Shown here piece by piece: positions 11,561 through 23,872 of a DNA stretch of 64,000 bases. Made by a program: the position numbers and the translations under genes. Source of the DNA: Dryomyza anilis (Eukaryota > Arthropoda > Insecta > Diptera > Dryomyzidae); the NCBI GenBank assembly GCA_951804985.1, contig OX638135.1:69671333-69735332 (forward strand), written 5' to 3'. Position 1 is the first letter of the stretch; each line of letters begins with the position of its first letter. A model generated the notes under the pieces. That model ran no database searches and was not told the origin of the DNA. It was given only the letters and a program-made list of their open reading frames with translations.

Positions 11561-12440
11561 TGGACAAGCAAAACAACCAAAATAAAAACAAGAAAGAAGA
11601 ACTTATAGGAGAGGGTGAAATAGACCCATTCAAGAGTAATTCGGTGATAGTGAGATCAACATCCGAAAAACAAAATTTGGCAAAATGCGGTGAGAGTAGC
11701 GACAATCCGCGAGGTAAATGACTAAATAGGCAAGGGGATAAATATCGCAACTGGTTCACTTTATCAAACCCCGCACGAATATCCACAAGGATATTCACAC
11801 GATCACACGTCAGATCCAAGCATTGTACCAGCAGTTTTCTGTTGAGGGAAATGCTTCTGAAATGCTTCTGAAATAAAAGTTAAGGTGAATCCGTGGAATG
11901 TGAGCTGATAAACACGCACACTCAAACAGAGGAAGTAGTATGGCCGAAACTACCGCAAGCAGGAGTTCCAAAATGGAAGAGAAATAGCGCAATCATCATC
12001 CCTAAGGAGAACAAACCAAAGAAGTTAGATGACACCATCCCAAAAAAAAAAAGTTAATGAAGTAAAAGCCTGCACGCCGATGAACCATCGGAGAAAGTTA
12101 GCGCCAACTCTGACTGGGTTAAGATTCGTCCAAAAGCTGTATATAATGCATTGGTGAACATATCTGAGGACTTTAAAATACTTCAGCTGTCCGAAATAAA
12201 ATCTTTGAGGAAGGCTTATGAAGGTCACAGATTTTGGTCACACAGCTTCCAATTGCAGAAGCCAATTTGGCCACTCTGGAAAATGTCTACGATGTGGTGA
12301 TACTGGGCACAAAATAAAAACGTGCACAGAAAGTGCAGTGTGTATGCTTTGTAGTAGTGTAGCTACTTACACCAATAGCGACCATATAACACAATGCGCA
12401 GTTTGGCCATACTACCAGAAAGCACCAACGGGTCAATGAA
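11560..12440 (+). pseudogene. LINE ORF1 (Jockey/R1-type, zinc knuckles), decayed
   Basis: An ATG right after the TA array opens [20 protein letters not shown]... followed by FKSNSV, like the acidic then basic N-terminus of Jockey/R1-type ORF1 proteins; the frame stops after about 53 codons. Near the 3' end (12,218-12,440) zinc-knuckle motifs are readable: FGHTASNC, then C-x2-C-x4-H-x4-C in CLRCGDTGHKIKTC, then CMLC and HITQC. ORF1 binds LINE RNA. The middle is degraded by stops and shifts. No ORF2 follows on this strand. Confidence 0.65.
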
Positions 12441-13349
12441 GGTCTGGTCATTCATAACAAGTGTTGGAGTAGACGATGTCGTTTGATTCTTTACCCTTGT
12501 TACGAATGATCAGACATTTTTATTACCTCTGTGGTAGGTAGGACCTTTTTGCGCTCGTTTTGTGCGTGAAGAAACTTTTCGCGCGTTATCACGGCATTAC
12601 AGCGATTTCTAGCCTGTAGTCTTTCTGTTTTGCATTCTTGTTAGAACGCCGATTCTGAAAGGCTTCTTCTTTCGACCTGACTGCATTCCTACAAGTCTCA
12701 TTAAACCATGAGTGGTCTTTGGGTTTAATGCTAATTCTTTTTAGAAGGTATGAAGGACCGCATACCTAATAAAATAATATTTTGTACCATTAAAGCCGCG
12801 GCAATAATGTCTCTATCTGCGAAACACAATTTCCAATTAATGTTGCGAAAAAACATTTAACGCAACCCAATTTGCTTTTTTGTAAAGCCATACAATCATA
12901 TTCTTCTTTAATCGAAGAAACGCATAAACTAGAATACGAAAATTCAGCGAAAACAGTACAGTGGTTGGAGTTACCAAGAGGTGCAAGGTTCCTTCCCCAA
13001 TTGAGTGAGTTGATTGCACTCTGCAAACAGCTCAACATAATAACTCTCCTGGGTTGGAAGACCCGAGTGGCTCAACCAAGTGGCGTTGTCGACATTAAAA
13101 TCGCAGGAAACAACAATTTCACTGTCTGGAAACTGCTCCAATATATTTTATATCGAATCGAACAGGGAGTCTAGCATTAGCATATTACAGATAGAAACCC
13201 TGTCTACATTCGGACCCAAATTGTATTAAATTCGCTATCCGACACACTATGTTGTTGCTGCGGTTGATACACAATTCCAAATAAATAGAGCGTGACCCCT
13301 ATGGGCAGAAAATAATGGCACTAAGTGATACCGAGGTATTTGCAAGTCC
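12441..13349 (-). pseudogene. Jockey/R1-type LINE ORF2, endonuclease C-half and EN-RT linker
   Basis: The minus strand reads, from 13,349 downward: continuation of the endonuclease N-half found at 16,029-16,262, then SEIVVSCDFNVDNATWLSHS (the conserved D-F-N core, with C in place of the usual G) and NHCTVF, and then the post-endonuclease linker DHSWFNETCRNAV, NAVITREKFLHAQNERKK and SFVTRVKNQTTSSTPTLV. Several frameshifts and stops occur. The RT domain is absent beyond 12,441. The LINE is split by the RTE element at 13,360-16,028. Confidence 0.7.
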
Positions 13350-13359
13350 AGTGGATCTG

Positions 13360-16028
13360 GGGGCGATTATCAAAAGGCAACGTGTCTGAGTGCTTCAACA
13401 TGGCGAAGCCAGCGCAATCCTTGTCGGTGTCGTCTCAAGTCAACTCACTGGTCAACAGATTTGGCAAATTGTAAAATGGTGACACCTCCATTTCGGTGGA
13501 AGTCCTCCTCGTGAAAGTCCCTGGAAACGGCGCTCTACACCACCCGTTGTAGAAGTCGGCTAAAGTGAGTGGCGAGCATCTCCCTCAGAGTGAGGGTTCG
13601 TGCGTTGGGTTTGGGTCCCACCACGGAAAAAACCTATGCGCCCAATGAAAACAAAAAAGAAGCTTCGGATAACGACCGATTACAACGATGACGACCCACG
13701 CAAACGTTTTAAGGACCATGATTTACGGATATGCACCTGGAATGTCCGGACCCTTTATAGGGAAGGTGCCTCTATCCAGCTGGCAGATGTCCTCGCTATC
13801 CAAGAGATGCGATGGACGGGACAGGGCTGTTCGAAACAAGAGTCCTGTGATATCTACTACAGCTTCCATGCGGAGAGACACGAATTTGGATGTGGATTTG
13901 TGGTCGGCAAGAGACTCCGCCACCTTGTCTCTAGGTTCACGCCCGTGGACGAAAAGCTGGCAACAATCTGCATCAAGGCTAAATATTTCCATATCAGCCT
14001 AATTTGTGCACTCGCTCCGACGAACGAGAAAGATGACGAGGCAAAAGAACGCTTCTGCGAGCGCCTAGACAACGCATTTTAACGCCAAGGTGGGCAGAGA
14101 AGCCATCTATTGTCCCACAGTCAGAAAATTTAGCCTCCATGCCAACACTTCCGATAACGGAACGAGGCTAATCGACTTCGCCGCAGCACGAAACATGGTA
14201 GTTAGTAGCACTAGACGTCTTTTCAGGCGTAAAAAAAGCGAGGCAGAAAGACGTGAGTGTGAGGAGATTTAGATGAATGGGGACAGGAATGATGCTCGAA
14301 AATTCTTCGAGAAAATAAGACGCTTAGCCGGAGGTTCAAAATCCGAGCCTCTTCTTGTAAAGATGAGAACGGAAATCTAGTGACAGATATCCAAAGCACA
14401 CTGAAGATATGGAGGGATCACTTCTCTAAACTGCTGAACGGTGATGATGACCGCAATTCCACCGATAGAGAAGTAAACCCGGCAACCCCAGTACTTGATG
14501 ACGACGTTGAGAATCCGCCACCTGACCATGACGAGGTCAGAACAGCCATTTCTCGGCTGAAAAACAACAAAGCTGCAGGTGCTGATGGCCTGCCTGCTGA
14601 ATTGTTTAAGACCGGAGGCGAAGGGCTAATAGAGAGCATGCACGAGCTCGTAAGCAGAATATGGTCGGATGAAAGTATGCCAAGTGACTGGAATCTCAGT
14701 GTACTCTGCCCAATCCTTAAGAAAGGGGATCCCAACTACCGTGGGATCAGCCTACTCAATATCGCATACAAGGTTCTATCGAGCGTATTATGTGAAAGAC
14801 TGAAGCCCATCGTCAACAGACTGATTGGACCTTATCAGTGCGGTTTCAGACCTGGAAAGTCCACCATAGACCAGATTTTCACATTACGCCTAATCCAGGA
14901 AAAGACCGTAGAAAAACAGATCGACACCTACCACCTATTAGTCGACTATAAAGCTGCCTTCGACACTCCGATAAGGGAACGATTATATGCCGCAATGTCT
15001 GAGTTCGGTATTCCTGCGAAACTTATAAGGCTTTGCAGGATGACCCAGAGCAACACACGTTGCTCAGTGAGAATAGGAAAAGACCTCTCCGAGCCATTTC
15101 ATACCGAACGAGGTTTCAGACTCATGCGGCTTTTTTAACTTATTTATGGAGAAAATAGTTCGAGCTGCCGAACTCCGTCAAAGCGGCACTATCCTCAACA
15201 AAAGTGTCATGCTGCTCGCATATGCCGACGATATTGATATCATTGGCAGGAACACACGACCAGTCAGCGCAGCATTCTCCAGAAAGAGTCGCGTCGAATG
15301 GGTCTAGTGGTGAACGAGGACAAGACGAAGTTCCTTGTGTCAACAAGCAGAAAGGAGTCCGTGCGTCTTGGACAAAAAGCTGATTTTGACACCCACAAGT
15401 TTGACATTGTGAAGGACTTCGTCTATCTGGTATCCAGCGTAAACAGCAATAACGACGTCAGCCTGAAGATCAATCGGAGAATAACTCTTGCCAACAGGTG
15501 CTACTTTGGGCTCAGTTGAGAAGCAGAGCCCTCTCTCGCCGGACAAAAACAACGCTCTACAAGTCAGTCATCATGCCCGTCCTACTTTATGGTGCAGAAA
15601 CATAGACGCTGGCCTCCACCGATGAGAGAGTACTGGGAGCGTTCGAGAGAAAGATTCTCCGTAAAATCTTTGGCCCTATCTGCTTTGCTAACGAGTATCG
15701 AATCAGGATGAACCACGAGCTGTATGAGTTATTCGACGACATTGACATAGTCAAGCGCATCAAGATCCAACGGCTTCGCTGGCTAGGTCATGTCGAACGA
15801 ATGGATGAAAACACTCCAGCCAAGAAGGTGCTTGAATCGAAACTCGAAGGTGGACAGCGTAGAAGAGGGCGTCCAAATCTGCGTTTGAAAGACCAAGTTG
15901 AGGACAACCTGGCAACGCTTGGTATTTCTAACTGGCGTCAGCGCGCGCAAAGCAGATCCGACTGGCGCGGCTTCATTTCAGCGGCCAAAACCGACCCACG
16001 GTTGTAAGGGCCATTTAAGAAAGTAAGT
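13360..16028 (+). mobile_element. RTE-like LINE, copy 1 (2.67 kb)
   Basis: A non-LTR element with one EN-RT ORF, no visible ORF1, and a very short 3' end (gggccatttaag followed by a few TAAG units), as in RTE-clade LINEs. It is flanked by a 10-bp target duplication AGTGGATCTG (13,350-13,359 and 16,029-16,038). The leader (13,360-13,600) matches copy 2 on the opposite strand near 51.7-51.46 kb. It sits inside an older LINE. Confidence 0.9.
13600..16007 (+). pseudogene. RTE endonuclease-reverse transcriptase ORF, copy 1
   Basis: The endonuclease begins RICTWNVRTLYREGA and reads AIQEMRW, missing eight residues (EKYKADIT) that copy 2 keeps. Internal deletions remove most of the endonuclease centre near 14,082 (only FNAKVGREA... 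and RLIDFAAARNMV remain). RT: NNKAAGADGLPAELFK, YRGISLLNIAYK (with a 4-residue gap before YRG), GPYQCGFRPGKSTIDQIF, LVDYKAAFD, and catalytic YADDIDI near 15,222. The C-terminus ends GGQRRRGRPNLRLKDQVED and AAKTDPRL, then stop at 16,007. At least four lesions make it inactive. Confidence 0.9.
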
Positions 16029-16262
16029 AGTGGATCTGCATCCTCACTAACCAGGGTCTCATCCAGTGCCATTATTTGTGGCCTGTTAACGTACACATAT
16101 GCATATGTAGAGAAGAAATTCGTTCTCAGCCCACGAATGTTGCAAAAATCTATACGAAATTTTTTGTATTGGCCAACTTCAAAAGAGACATGTATACTAC
16201 CAAGGCGAGACAATCCGTGGTGAGTGTTAGGCCTTCACTACAGCATAGATTACGCTCTCAGA
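16029..16262 (-). pseudogene. Jockey/R1-type LINE endonuclease N-half
   Basis: Minus-strand reading gives FCNIRGLRTNF, then TYAYVYVNRPQIMALDETLVSEDADPL, the first and second conserved blocks of an apurinic endonuclease-like LINE nuclease (N in block 1, E in the DET block). The frame is broken at 16,029 by the RTE insertion. Removing the insertion and one target-site copy joins it in frame to 13,349 and below. Confidence 0.75.
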
Positions 16263-16524
16263 GCAGCCTCAACCATGCGCACTAGTAGTATGGAGTAGAA
16301 TGGCGAGAGAAAGAATACGACAACAAACCTGTGCAATTGCAGCAAAGAGCATAGAAAGGCCCTTTGCGTTGGCAATTACAAAAACAGCGAGTGCGGCAAC
16401 TCATCAGGCAGCGCGAAACCGGTTCTATTATATTGTTGTTGTTGCAGAATTGGCGAGTTATTTGTATTGTTTGTTTTATTTATTTTGTGCTTATTTTTTC
16501 TTTTTAGTTTTTTATGTAAATTAC
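16263..16524. other. No recognised feature
   Basis: Moderately GC-rich up to about 16,430, then T-rich. It could be the 5' end of the minus-strand LINE, but I see no motif that shows this. Confidence 0.4.
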
Positions 16525-18628
16525 AGTACACAACAAAATGAGAAAAAATGTTTGCGCAGTAAAATCCATTATTTTTGTATTATTGGAAATGACTCGCAGA
16601 ATTTAAAAAATTTTCTACGGATAGGTTTACGTGATTTCGTCAATAACTTTTGTACTGAGCTTTCAAAAAGGTGGTCACATAAATTTGTAAATATCTCGCG
16701 TTAAATAAAACCCATAAACTCAATTGTTATATCGAATGAAAGATAATTAAATATTCAATAAACATTGCTTACAATAGTTTGGAATTGGTTTACTGGTTGA
16801 AGAGAACTCTATAGAAGAACTCGAATAATGTAAATTTTGTCGACCAACATTTTATTAAAAAATGCATTTAAAAAATGGTAAAAAATTAAAAACGCAAGAT
16901 GATGCACAGTTTGTAATATTGCAAAACTAGAATATACATTTTTAAAGAAAATGATGTAAAAATAAAAGAAATCTATGGATACGTCTTGAGAACAGAAAAC
17001 ATCCTGTGAATTGGGTATTAACTAAAAAAAATCACATAATATGTTTATACCCTATACCCATGGGTTACAAGTTATAAAATATATGTGAGGATATTTTAGC
17101 GCCTCTTAGTAGGCGTGACTGGTATAAAAAAGTATATATTTTCTTGGTCAACATCACTTTCCGAGCCGATTTAGATATGACCGTCTGTCTGTCCGCCTAT
17201 ACACGATAACTTTATAACCGCTATTCCGAATGAAGTGAAATTTATTTTCAATATATTTTAGTAGAATAGTAATTCAAAGCTTGATAATGAGTTGATTTAG
17301 TCAACGTAATCTACTACATCCACTACGAAATATGGGTTTACTTTTTAGGATCACATATCTCGTTAAGTATTAAAGATAAAGTTTTAAAATTTAAAATTAA
17401 TTACAAGCAATCATCTATCAATAGTTGCTCAAAAAATAATCGTGATCCGCTCACATTTTTTATTTTTTATTTTTATGCCTATTTGTATAGCACTCAATTT
17501 TATTGCTTTCACTTAACTTTTTTATCCTCAAATGTTACCCATATATTTTCATTTATAGCTCAATTTCTTTGAAAGAGTGTGAACTAATTTTGAAAAATTA
17601 AAATTTGTGTATCATCTTATTTACTCGATTTTTTTCCATTTTTTTAAATGAATTTTTTCTTAAATTTTTATCATACCAGTCACGCCTACTAAGAGGCTCT
17701 AAAATATCGTCACGTATATTTTATAACTTGTAAACCATGGGTATGATGTAGCCGCGGTAGCTCAGTGGTTAAAGCGTTGGACTCCGAGCCGAAAGGTCCC
17801 CGGTTCAAGACTGGACTGGGGCTAACAACATCTTTTCATAGAAACATTTTCTATACCGCGCTACCTCTCGTCAGTAAATGGCAAACCTACGAGAGTAAAT
17901 CCATTGCCTATGAAAAAGCTCTCACCAGCCGTTCGGATTCGGCAATAAACTGTAGGTCCCACCACTTTGAGTGCAAATATAACACGCACAGCTCAAAATG
18001 GTGAGATAGCTCGGCCGAAGTTCTATACAGGACTGTAGCGCCAAACTATTATTATTATTATAACTCATGGGTATAGGGTATAAACATACTATGCGATTTT
18101 TTTTAGTTAACACCCAATTGTAATGCTTTCACATGATTTTTTCTGTTCTCAAAACGTATCCATAGATTTCTTTTATTTTTACATCATTTTCTTTCAAAAT
18201 GCACAGGCTATTTTTGCAATATTACAAACTGTGCATCATTTTGCGTTTTTAATTATTCGCCATTTTTTAAATGCATTTTTTAATAAAATTTTGGTCGACA
18301 AAATTTACATTTTTGGAGTTCTTCTATAGAGTTCTCTTCAACCAGTAAGACAATTCCAAACTATTGTAAGAAATGTTTATTTAATATTTAATTATCTTTC
18401 ATTCGATATAACAATTGTTTATGGGTTTTATTAAACCCGAGATATTTACATATATATGTGACCACCTTTTTGAAGGCTCATTACAAAAGATATTGCCCGA
18501 AATCTCGTAAACCTATCCGTAGAAAATTTTTTAATTCGTATATTCAAATTCTGCGAGTCATTTTCAATAATACGAAAATAATGGAATTTACTGCGCAATT
18601 TTTTTTCGCATTTTGTTGTAGTATTACA
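16525..18628. mobile_element. Large fold-back (inverted-repeat) element
   Basis: About 600 bp at 16,525-17,127 recur as the reverse complement at 17,674-18,628 (about 90% identity by eye), the right arm being longer by the SINE inserted in it. Outer ends read CAACAAAATG on both sides. Shared arm landmarks are 'ctacggataggtttacg', 'ttcaaaaaggtggtcac', 'gaagagaactctatagaaga' and 'cctcttagtaggcgtgac'. The ~545-bp centre (17,128-17,673) holds a family R-like segment with 'ccgtctgtctgtccg'. No ORF. Confidence 0.85.
17745..18065 (+). mobile_element. tRNA-derived SINE, copy 2
   Basis: The tRNA-like head starts near 17,749 (A box TAGCTCAGTGG at 17,758-17,768; B box GGTTCAAGACT at 17,802-17,812). The body matches copy 1 and ends ATTATTATTATAA. 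The target duplication CATGGGTAT is present at 17,736-17,744 and 18,066-18,074. The opposite arm of the fold-back element (17,060-17,075) shows the uninterrupted site. It is not a functional tRNA gene: the anticodon stem is mismatched. Confidence 0.9.
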
Positions 18629-19640
18629 GGAATTCCTCCGCTCTGAAGAAACATGTTCCATAAAATGAGAACCAAACCAAAAAATACTAGTTTTAATGAT
18701 TCGCATACACTGTTTAACGAAGGCCAAGTAATAGAAAATGTGTTCTTTTTAAATGTAGGGTAGACTGGGGTAGAGTGAGAAAAGTTTTGATTTGCCGTCA
18801 AAAAATACATTAAAATATTTTATAAATTCTTTAAATGGGACTATGTAATAGAATGGATCGTAATATAACTTTTTGTATTAACAGACTAAAATATAAATTG
18901 ATTTTTAGACGTTTTTTTCAAATCTGCTATTTTTTGACCTCTTCAAAAATGCTGTGGTAAAGTGAGAAATGTTAAAATTTTTATAAACAGGAAAATAATA
19001 GTTTATTTCTGTATATTTACAACACAAACAGTATAAATACATTCAGAATATATAAAACGTATTAATGTAATGAACAAAAATATTTATTATAATGAAAAAA
19101 AAAGAATGTGAATATTCATAAATTTCTACCAGAAATAAAATTCTAAAATTAAAAAATTGTGCAAGTACACGTCCTACATTAAAATTGCTTAAATAAAATT
19201 TCACTTTCTCCAAAAAAAAAAAACAACAAAAATGCTTCCCACATCATCGTATAATAAGGCACAAATTTGATTAAAACCGTGGATGAAAATGTGGATGCCA
19301 TATTGAGTAACACATGACAATATTTTTTGTTTGTCTAAAAATGCAATAACTTTTAAAAAATTCCATTTTTCCACATTACTCCATTTCCCAATTTACACTA
19401 CGTTGCCCTATTTATTATTTCTAAAATGTAAAAAAAACAATCCTCATTTTTATTTATAATTTACGTTTCATAAAAAAGATAAAAACCTGCTAAATTTTTG
19501 TTTTATTGTTATGCAGCATTCAAGACTATTTTTGTTGTATGTAAAATGACTCCCTTATTCCGAAGATATGGTTTAAAAATGTTTCTTTGGATAGGATTAC
19601 AAAATATCGGCGAATATCATTTGAATAGAGTTTATAAAAA
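18629..19640. other. AT-rich stretch, no gene
   Basis: It contains a 'ggtagactggggtagagtga' segment near 18,760 with a partial echo ('tgtggtaaagtgagaaat') near 18,955. No coding signal or clear repeat boundaries. Confidence 0.4.
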
Positions 19641-20400
19641 GTGGGTAAATCTTTAAAAAAATTGACAAATTCGAGAAAGTAAGATGATACACAGTTTGTA
19701 ACATTTCAAAATTAGTCCACACTCTTTCAAAGAAATTGAGCTATCAATGACAAAAAATTTCATCGCATTCGAAATTGTATTTATCAAGTTATCGTGTATA
19801 GGCAAACAGACAGACGGCCATGTCTGAATCGACTCGAAAGGTGATGCTGATCAAGAAAATATATACTTTTCATACCGGTAACGCCTTCTAAGATGCGCGA
19901 AAATATACTCATATACATAGTTTAACCTGAAGGGTTTACCCATTGGTGTAGGGTATAAAAACACAAAATGGGATTTTTTTAGTTTACAATTCTAATGCTT
20001 TCACATGATTTTTTATGACCACAAAATGTTTCCATATATTTCTTTTATTTTTAGGTAATTTTCTTTAGAAAGGTACAGTCTAATTTTGGAATATCACTGA
20101 CTGTGAATCATCTCGCTTTTTCGATTTCCCCCAAATTTTTAAATGCATCCTTGATTTAAATTTTTGTCGAATAAAATTACATTTTTCGAGTTCTTCTATC
20201 GAATTCTCTCAAACCAGTAAACCAATTTAAAAATGTTGTGAGAAATGTTTATTGGATTTTAAATTATGTTTTATTTGGTATTAAATTTGATCAAACCCGT
20301 TATTTAAATCGCGTGACCACCTTTTTAAAAGCTCGGTTAAAAGTTATTTATTTGGCGCATACAATATAAAAAATACTTTTTCTAATTGACGTTTAAAAAT
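19641..20400. repeat. Half copy related to the fold-back element
   Basis: 19,650-19,870 is an inverted relative of 17,100-17,660 (shared 'aaagaaattgagctat', 'gttatcgtgtatagg', a gacagac run). 19,960-20,350 parallels 18,075-18,480 ('atgctttcacatgattttt', 'gagttcttctat', 'gtgaccacctttttaaaagc'). The matching left arm is missing. Confidence 0.65.
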
Positions 20401-20834
20401 GTGCTCTTTTTCTACAAAAGGTTCTTTAACGTAAGATGATAATTGAAATAATACAGATAAAACCGAAATCTCAGTTAAAAAGAAAAAAATTACCCACTCT
20501 AAACCAATTTAATTTTTTTTTACCCTATTTAATTTTTGCAAAATGAATTACTGTGCATCACCGATATGGTCAGATTCATAGAAGTTAGCGTCCTATGCAA
20601 AACATATCACTTCTGAGTATAGGATTGCTGCCTTGCGTGTCTGTTGTGCATTCCGCACTGTTTCGGAGGAAGCAACTGGCAGGTGCGTTGGGAAACATCC
20701 AGTAAGGGTAGGTGGACTCATCAGTTAATCCCCGACATAAAGCTCTAGCTTGACACAAAACATGGTGACCTGAATTTCTACCACACACAGATGCTAAGTG
20801 GCCACGGTTGTTTTAAATCATATCTGTACCGATT
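20401..20834. other. Unassigned stretch left of the gypsy relic
   Basis: It becomes GC-richer at 20,580-20,800 on approach to the gypsy relic. An open minus frame exists there but I recognise no domain. Possibly leftover retroelement sequence. Confidence 0.35.
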
Positions 20835-21062
20835 TAAGCACGACTAGTTCACTATCAAATCACAACTGAAGTGCTGTGTCACGTTACGACAAGCTTTGAC
20901 ATGTTTCGAAAACCTTCTATTCGTTTCGTGAATGATGCATGCTATTGGCATCTCATTCGCCCTTATGTGTTTTAATGTGCTGATCTTCCATCTGGCAAAT
21001 CAGCACATAAATAGATGTAATTTGCCCCATAGTGCAAGCAATCAACAATAATAAATGACACG
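20835..21062 (-). repeat. Scrambled gypsy 3' LTR
   Basis: 20,840-20,995 matches 23,280-23,430 in the same orientation ('tagttcactatcaaatc', 'tgctattggcatctcattcg', 'cttatgtgttttaatgtgct'). 21,016-21,060 (TGTAATTTGCCCCATAG...) is the LTR start in the opposite orientation. The LTR has therefore suffered an internal inversion. Confidence 0.7.
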
Positions 21063-21655
21063 CAAGACAATATGCACTGAGCAATGTGTTAGAAAGTGAC
21101 GGAAGATTATTCAGCGCACTGAGACAAGAGTGCGCTGAATAATCTTTTCTGAGATACTTTTCCAATGTACGATTGAATTTTTCCACCATGTCGTCAGATT
21201 GCGGGGTGTTTTGTGTATGTTAACTAATGCATCCGCAACTGTTGTGACTTCCTTATTCGGTAAGATACACTTCAGGTCACTTGCTGAAGTAGTCAGTGAT
21301 GAAAGAACATACTTATTACCCGCATCACTGATTAGAAATGGTCCGGCGGCATCCATAGCGATACGTTCGAATGGTGCTCCCACGATGTACTGATGCATCC
21401 TGCCGCGACTTCAGACTTCAGACATTGCAGGCAACTACGAATCTTTTCGCCGACAGACTCTTGGCATTTAACACAATAAAAAGATTTCTTTACCTTCTCG
21501 ACCGTTTTATTAATGCCCAAATGACCACCACTAGATCCACCATGGTATTCCGCTAATATCTCTTTTATTTTTGACTTGGGAACAGCAATCAAACTTCGAG
21601 CTGAGGTGCCATCTTCATTTTTCCATACACTATATAAGCAACCATCTAGTAGCAT
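21063..21655 (-). pseudogene. Gypsy-type integrase, decayed
   Basis: Minus reading from 21,655: a zinc-binding N-domain (YHGGSSGGHLGINKT, CVKCQ, CLQC: H-H-C-C), then after a frame change the core start (GAPFERIAMDAAGPF, GNKYVLSS; first catalytic Asp present in AMDAAGP), then a deletion that removes the rest of the D-D-E core. Reading resumes at DMVEKFNRTLEKYLRK near 21,190. An 18-bp perfect hairpin at 21,103-21,146 ends the homology. Integrase would insert the cDNA; this copy cannot. Confidence 0.8.
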
Positions 21656-22440
21656 TAAGCATTTTTAACTTAAGTTCGTTTTTTAAGTGAAACTGTTGTC
21701 CGTACAAATATTTATGGACATTTTTTACACTTTCGATTACAGCAAGAAGCCTCCTTCAGGTGACACAGTAATTGATTTCTGGCTTGGACAAGATTTTACT
21801 GTAGTATGCGATCACTTTTTCTTGACCATTGATCACCTGAGAGAGGAGTACTCTCTCAAGTGATCAATGGTCAAGAAAAAGTGATCGCACCTGTGTCAAG
21901 TACAAATTTCTCGCCAGGAATTGGAGAATTTGTGCAGATCTGAGTAATTCCTTCAATTTTAAAAACGTCTTTTCCTGTTCATCGCCCCATTGAAAAGCTC
22001 GGTTCTTTCTTGTCAATTCGTGAAGCATGTTAGCAACATTGGCAAAACCTGGAACAAATTGCCTGTAGTATGTGCAGAGTTTAGATCATGTAGGTTATGC
22101 GGTCTGGGCCACTCCATTACAGCAACCATTTTATCCTCATCAACCATTTTATCCTCATGTGGTAACTCGATGACCCAGATACTTGACGTCTTTTTTAAAA
22201 AGAGAGCATTAAGGTTATGTTGTAGTCCCGTACTTTCTAATCGAAGGAATACTTCCTCTAAATTTCTTAGATGTTCCTCAAAGTTCTTCCACATGACAAT
22301 TATGTCGTAATTGTATACCAGACAAGTTTTCCAGTGTAGACCTTTCAATACGTGTTCCATTAATCGCTCGAATGTTACTGGGGCATTACAAATCCCGAAC
22401 GGAATTACCAGGAATTGCCATAGTCCATGCGGTGTACAAT
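21656..22440 (-). pseudogene. Gypsy-type reverse transcriptase/RNase H, decayed
   Basis: Minus reading shows the RT palm (MEHVLKGLHWKTCLVY followed by NYDIIV where YLDDIIV is usual, then NFEEHLRNLEEVFLRL). The catalytic motif is thus mutated. An RNase H start (FVLDT, then QVINGQEKVIAYYSK and LSKPEINYCVT) lies near 21,890-21,750. The codons in between are replaced by an inverted duplication (21,807-21,889). Confidence 0.75.
21807..21889. repeat. 38-bp-arm hairpin with 7-nt loop
   Basis: The left arm (21,807-21,844) and right arm (21,852-21,889) are reverse complements with one mismatch; the loop is GGAGTAC. The right arm is genuine RNase H coding sequence, so the left arm appears to be a snap-back copy of it, or the reverse. 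Confidence 0.9.
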
Positions 22441-22785
22441 CTATGTCTAAATATGTAAAGTAAAGTCTTCAAAAATGAAAACAAACATTCATGTTTACGT
22501 TTATATCTCTAAAACTACTTTCTCAAGTAAGCACATTTTCTTTAGATCTCAATGTAAACTTTTCATAAATAATAGAATTTTAAAAATCGGCTAACTTTTG
22601 GATTTTTTATAATGTTTGAAAAATTGTTCATGAAAAAAATCTACACTTTACTGATTTTCTTGAACTTCAGCTTTAAGTTGATTGGAATTTTCTTTTAGCT
22701 GTTTTTAATTTTTCAGAAATTTTTGGTCCAATTTGTTCAAATTTTCTTGAAACTGTTTGGAATTTTCTTGAGCTATTATCTGAAA
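22441..22785. other. AT-rich gypsy interior, no domain seen
   Basis: It lies between the RT and Gag remnants. It has lost recognisable coding sequence. Confidence 0.4.
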
Positions 22786-23040
22786 CTAGTGCTGCATAGC
22801 TCCGATCAACTGGCTCATATCAAAAACTTGGGTGTATACTTTCTCCTCTGTGTCCTGATTTTTCGATGACGATGGTGCAGTTTCAACTTCAAATTCGTGG
22901 TCTGTGAGATTAATGCCCTGCGCCTTTAATTCTTCCATTAGGCGCTTCTCCAGTTCGACTTTCATACCAGCAGTTGCAAAAATACGAATCGACGGCTTCT
23001 TCTTTAGCTTGTCGACTTTAAGTTGTTCGTATTTAACCAT
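22786..23040 (-). pseudogene. Gypsy-type Gag N-terminus (SAP-like)
   Basis: An 84-codon minus frame begins with ATG at 23,040: MVKYEQLKVDKLKKKPSIRI..., then GMKVELEKRLMEELKAQGI. The pattern (K-V-D-x-L-K, then K-x-E-L-x-x-R-L) resembles the SAP-like start of many insect gypsy Gag proteins. It ends at a stop at 22,786, far short of a full Gag. It lies directly downstream of the putative primer-binding region. Confidence 0.65.
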
Positions 23041-23070
23041 TTTGAATCACAATCCCATTTCTGACACCAA

Positions 23071-23701
<631 letters not shown>

Positions 23702-23705
<4 letters not shown>

Positions 23706-23872
23706 GAAAGGTCCGTAGGTTGGGCAGTTCTTTTTTTGTTTTTTTACTCTAGCGATGTTAAAGTTTTAATGGTACATCTCAAGTAACATTGCACTCCAAC
23801 TTTTGGCGAAATTTGAAGTGAAATAACCTGTTTTCTTATTACTCATCCAGATGAATACTAAAATGTACTAAA
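23702..23872. other. Short unassigned spacer
   Basis: Nothing recognised between the TA array and the family R repeat. Confidence 0.4.

Noticed and set aside
17749..17822. Functional tRNA gene
   Set aside because: The tRNA-like head continues into a SINE body, the anticodon stem is mismatched, and target duplications flank the whole element.
20700..20735. Second hammerhead (ctgatgagtcc on minus strand)
   Set aside because: No matching GGAC-GAAA follows and no stem II can form.
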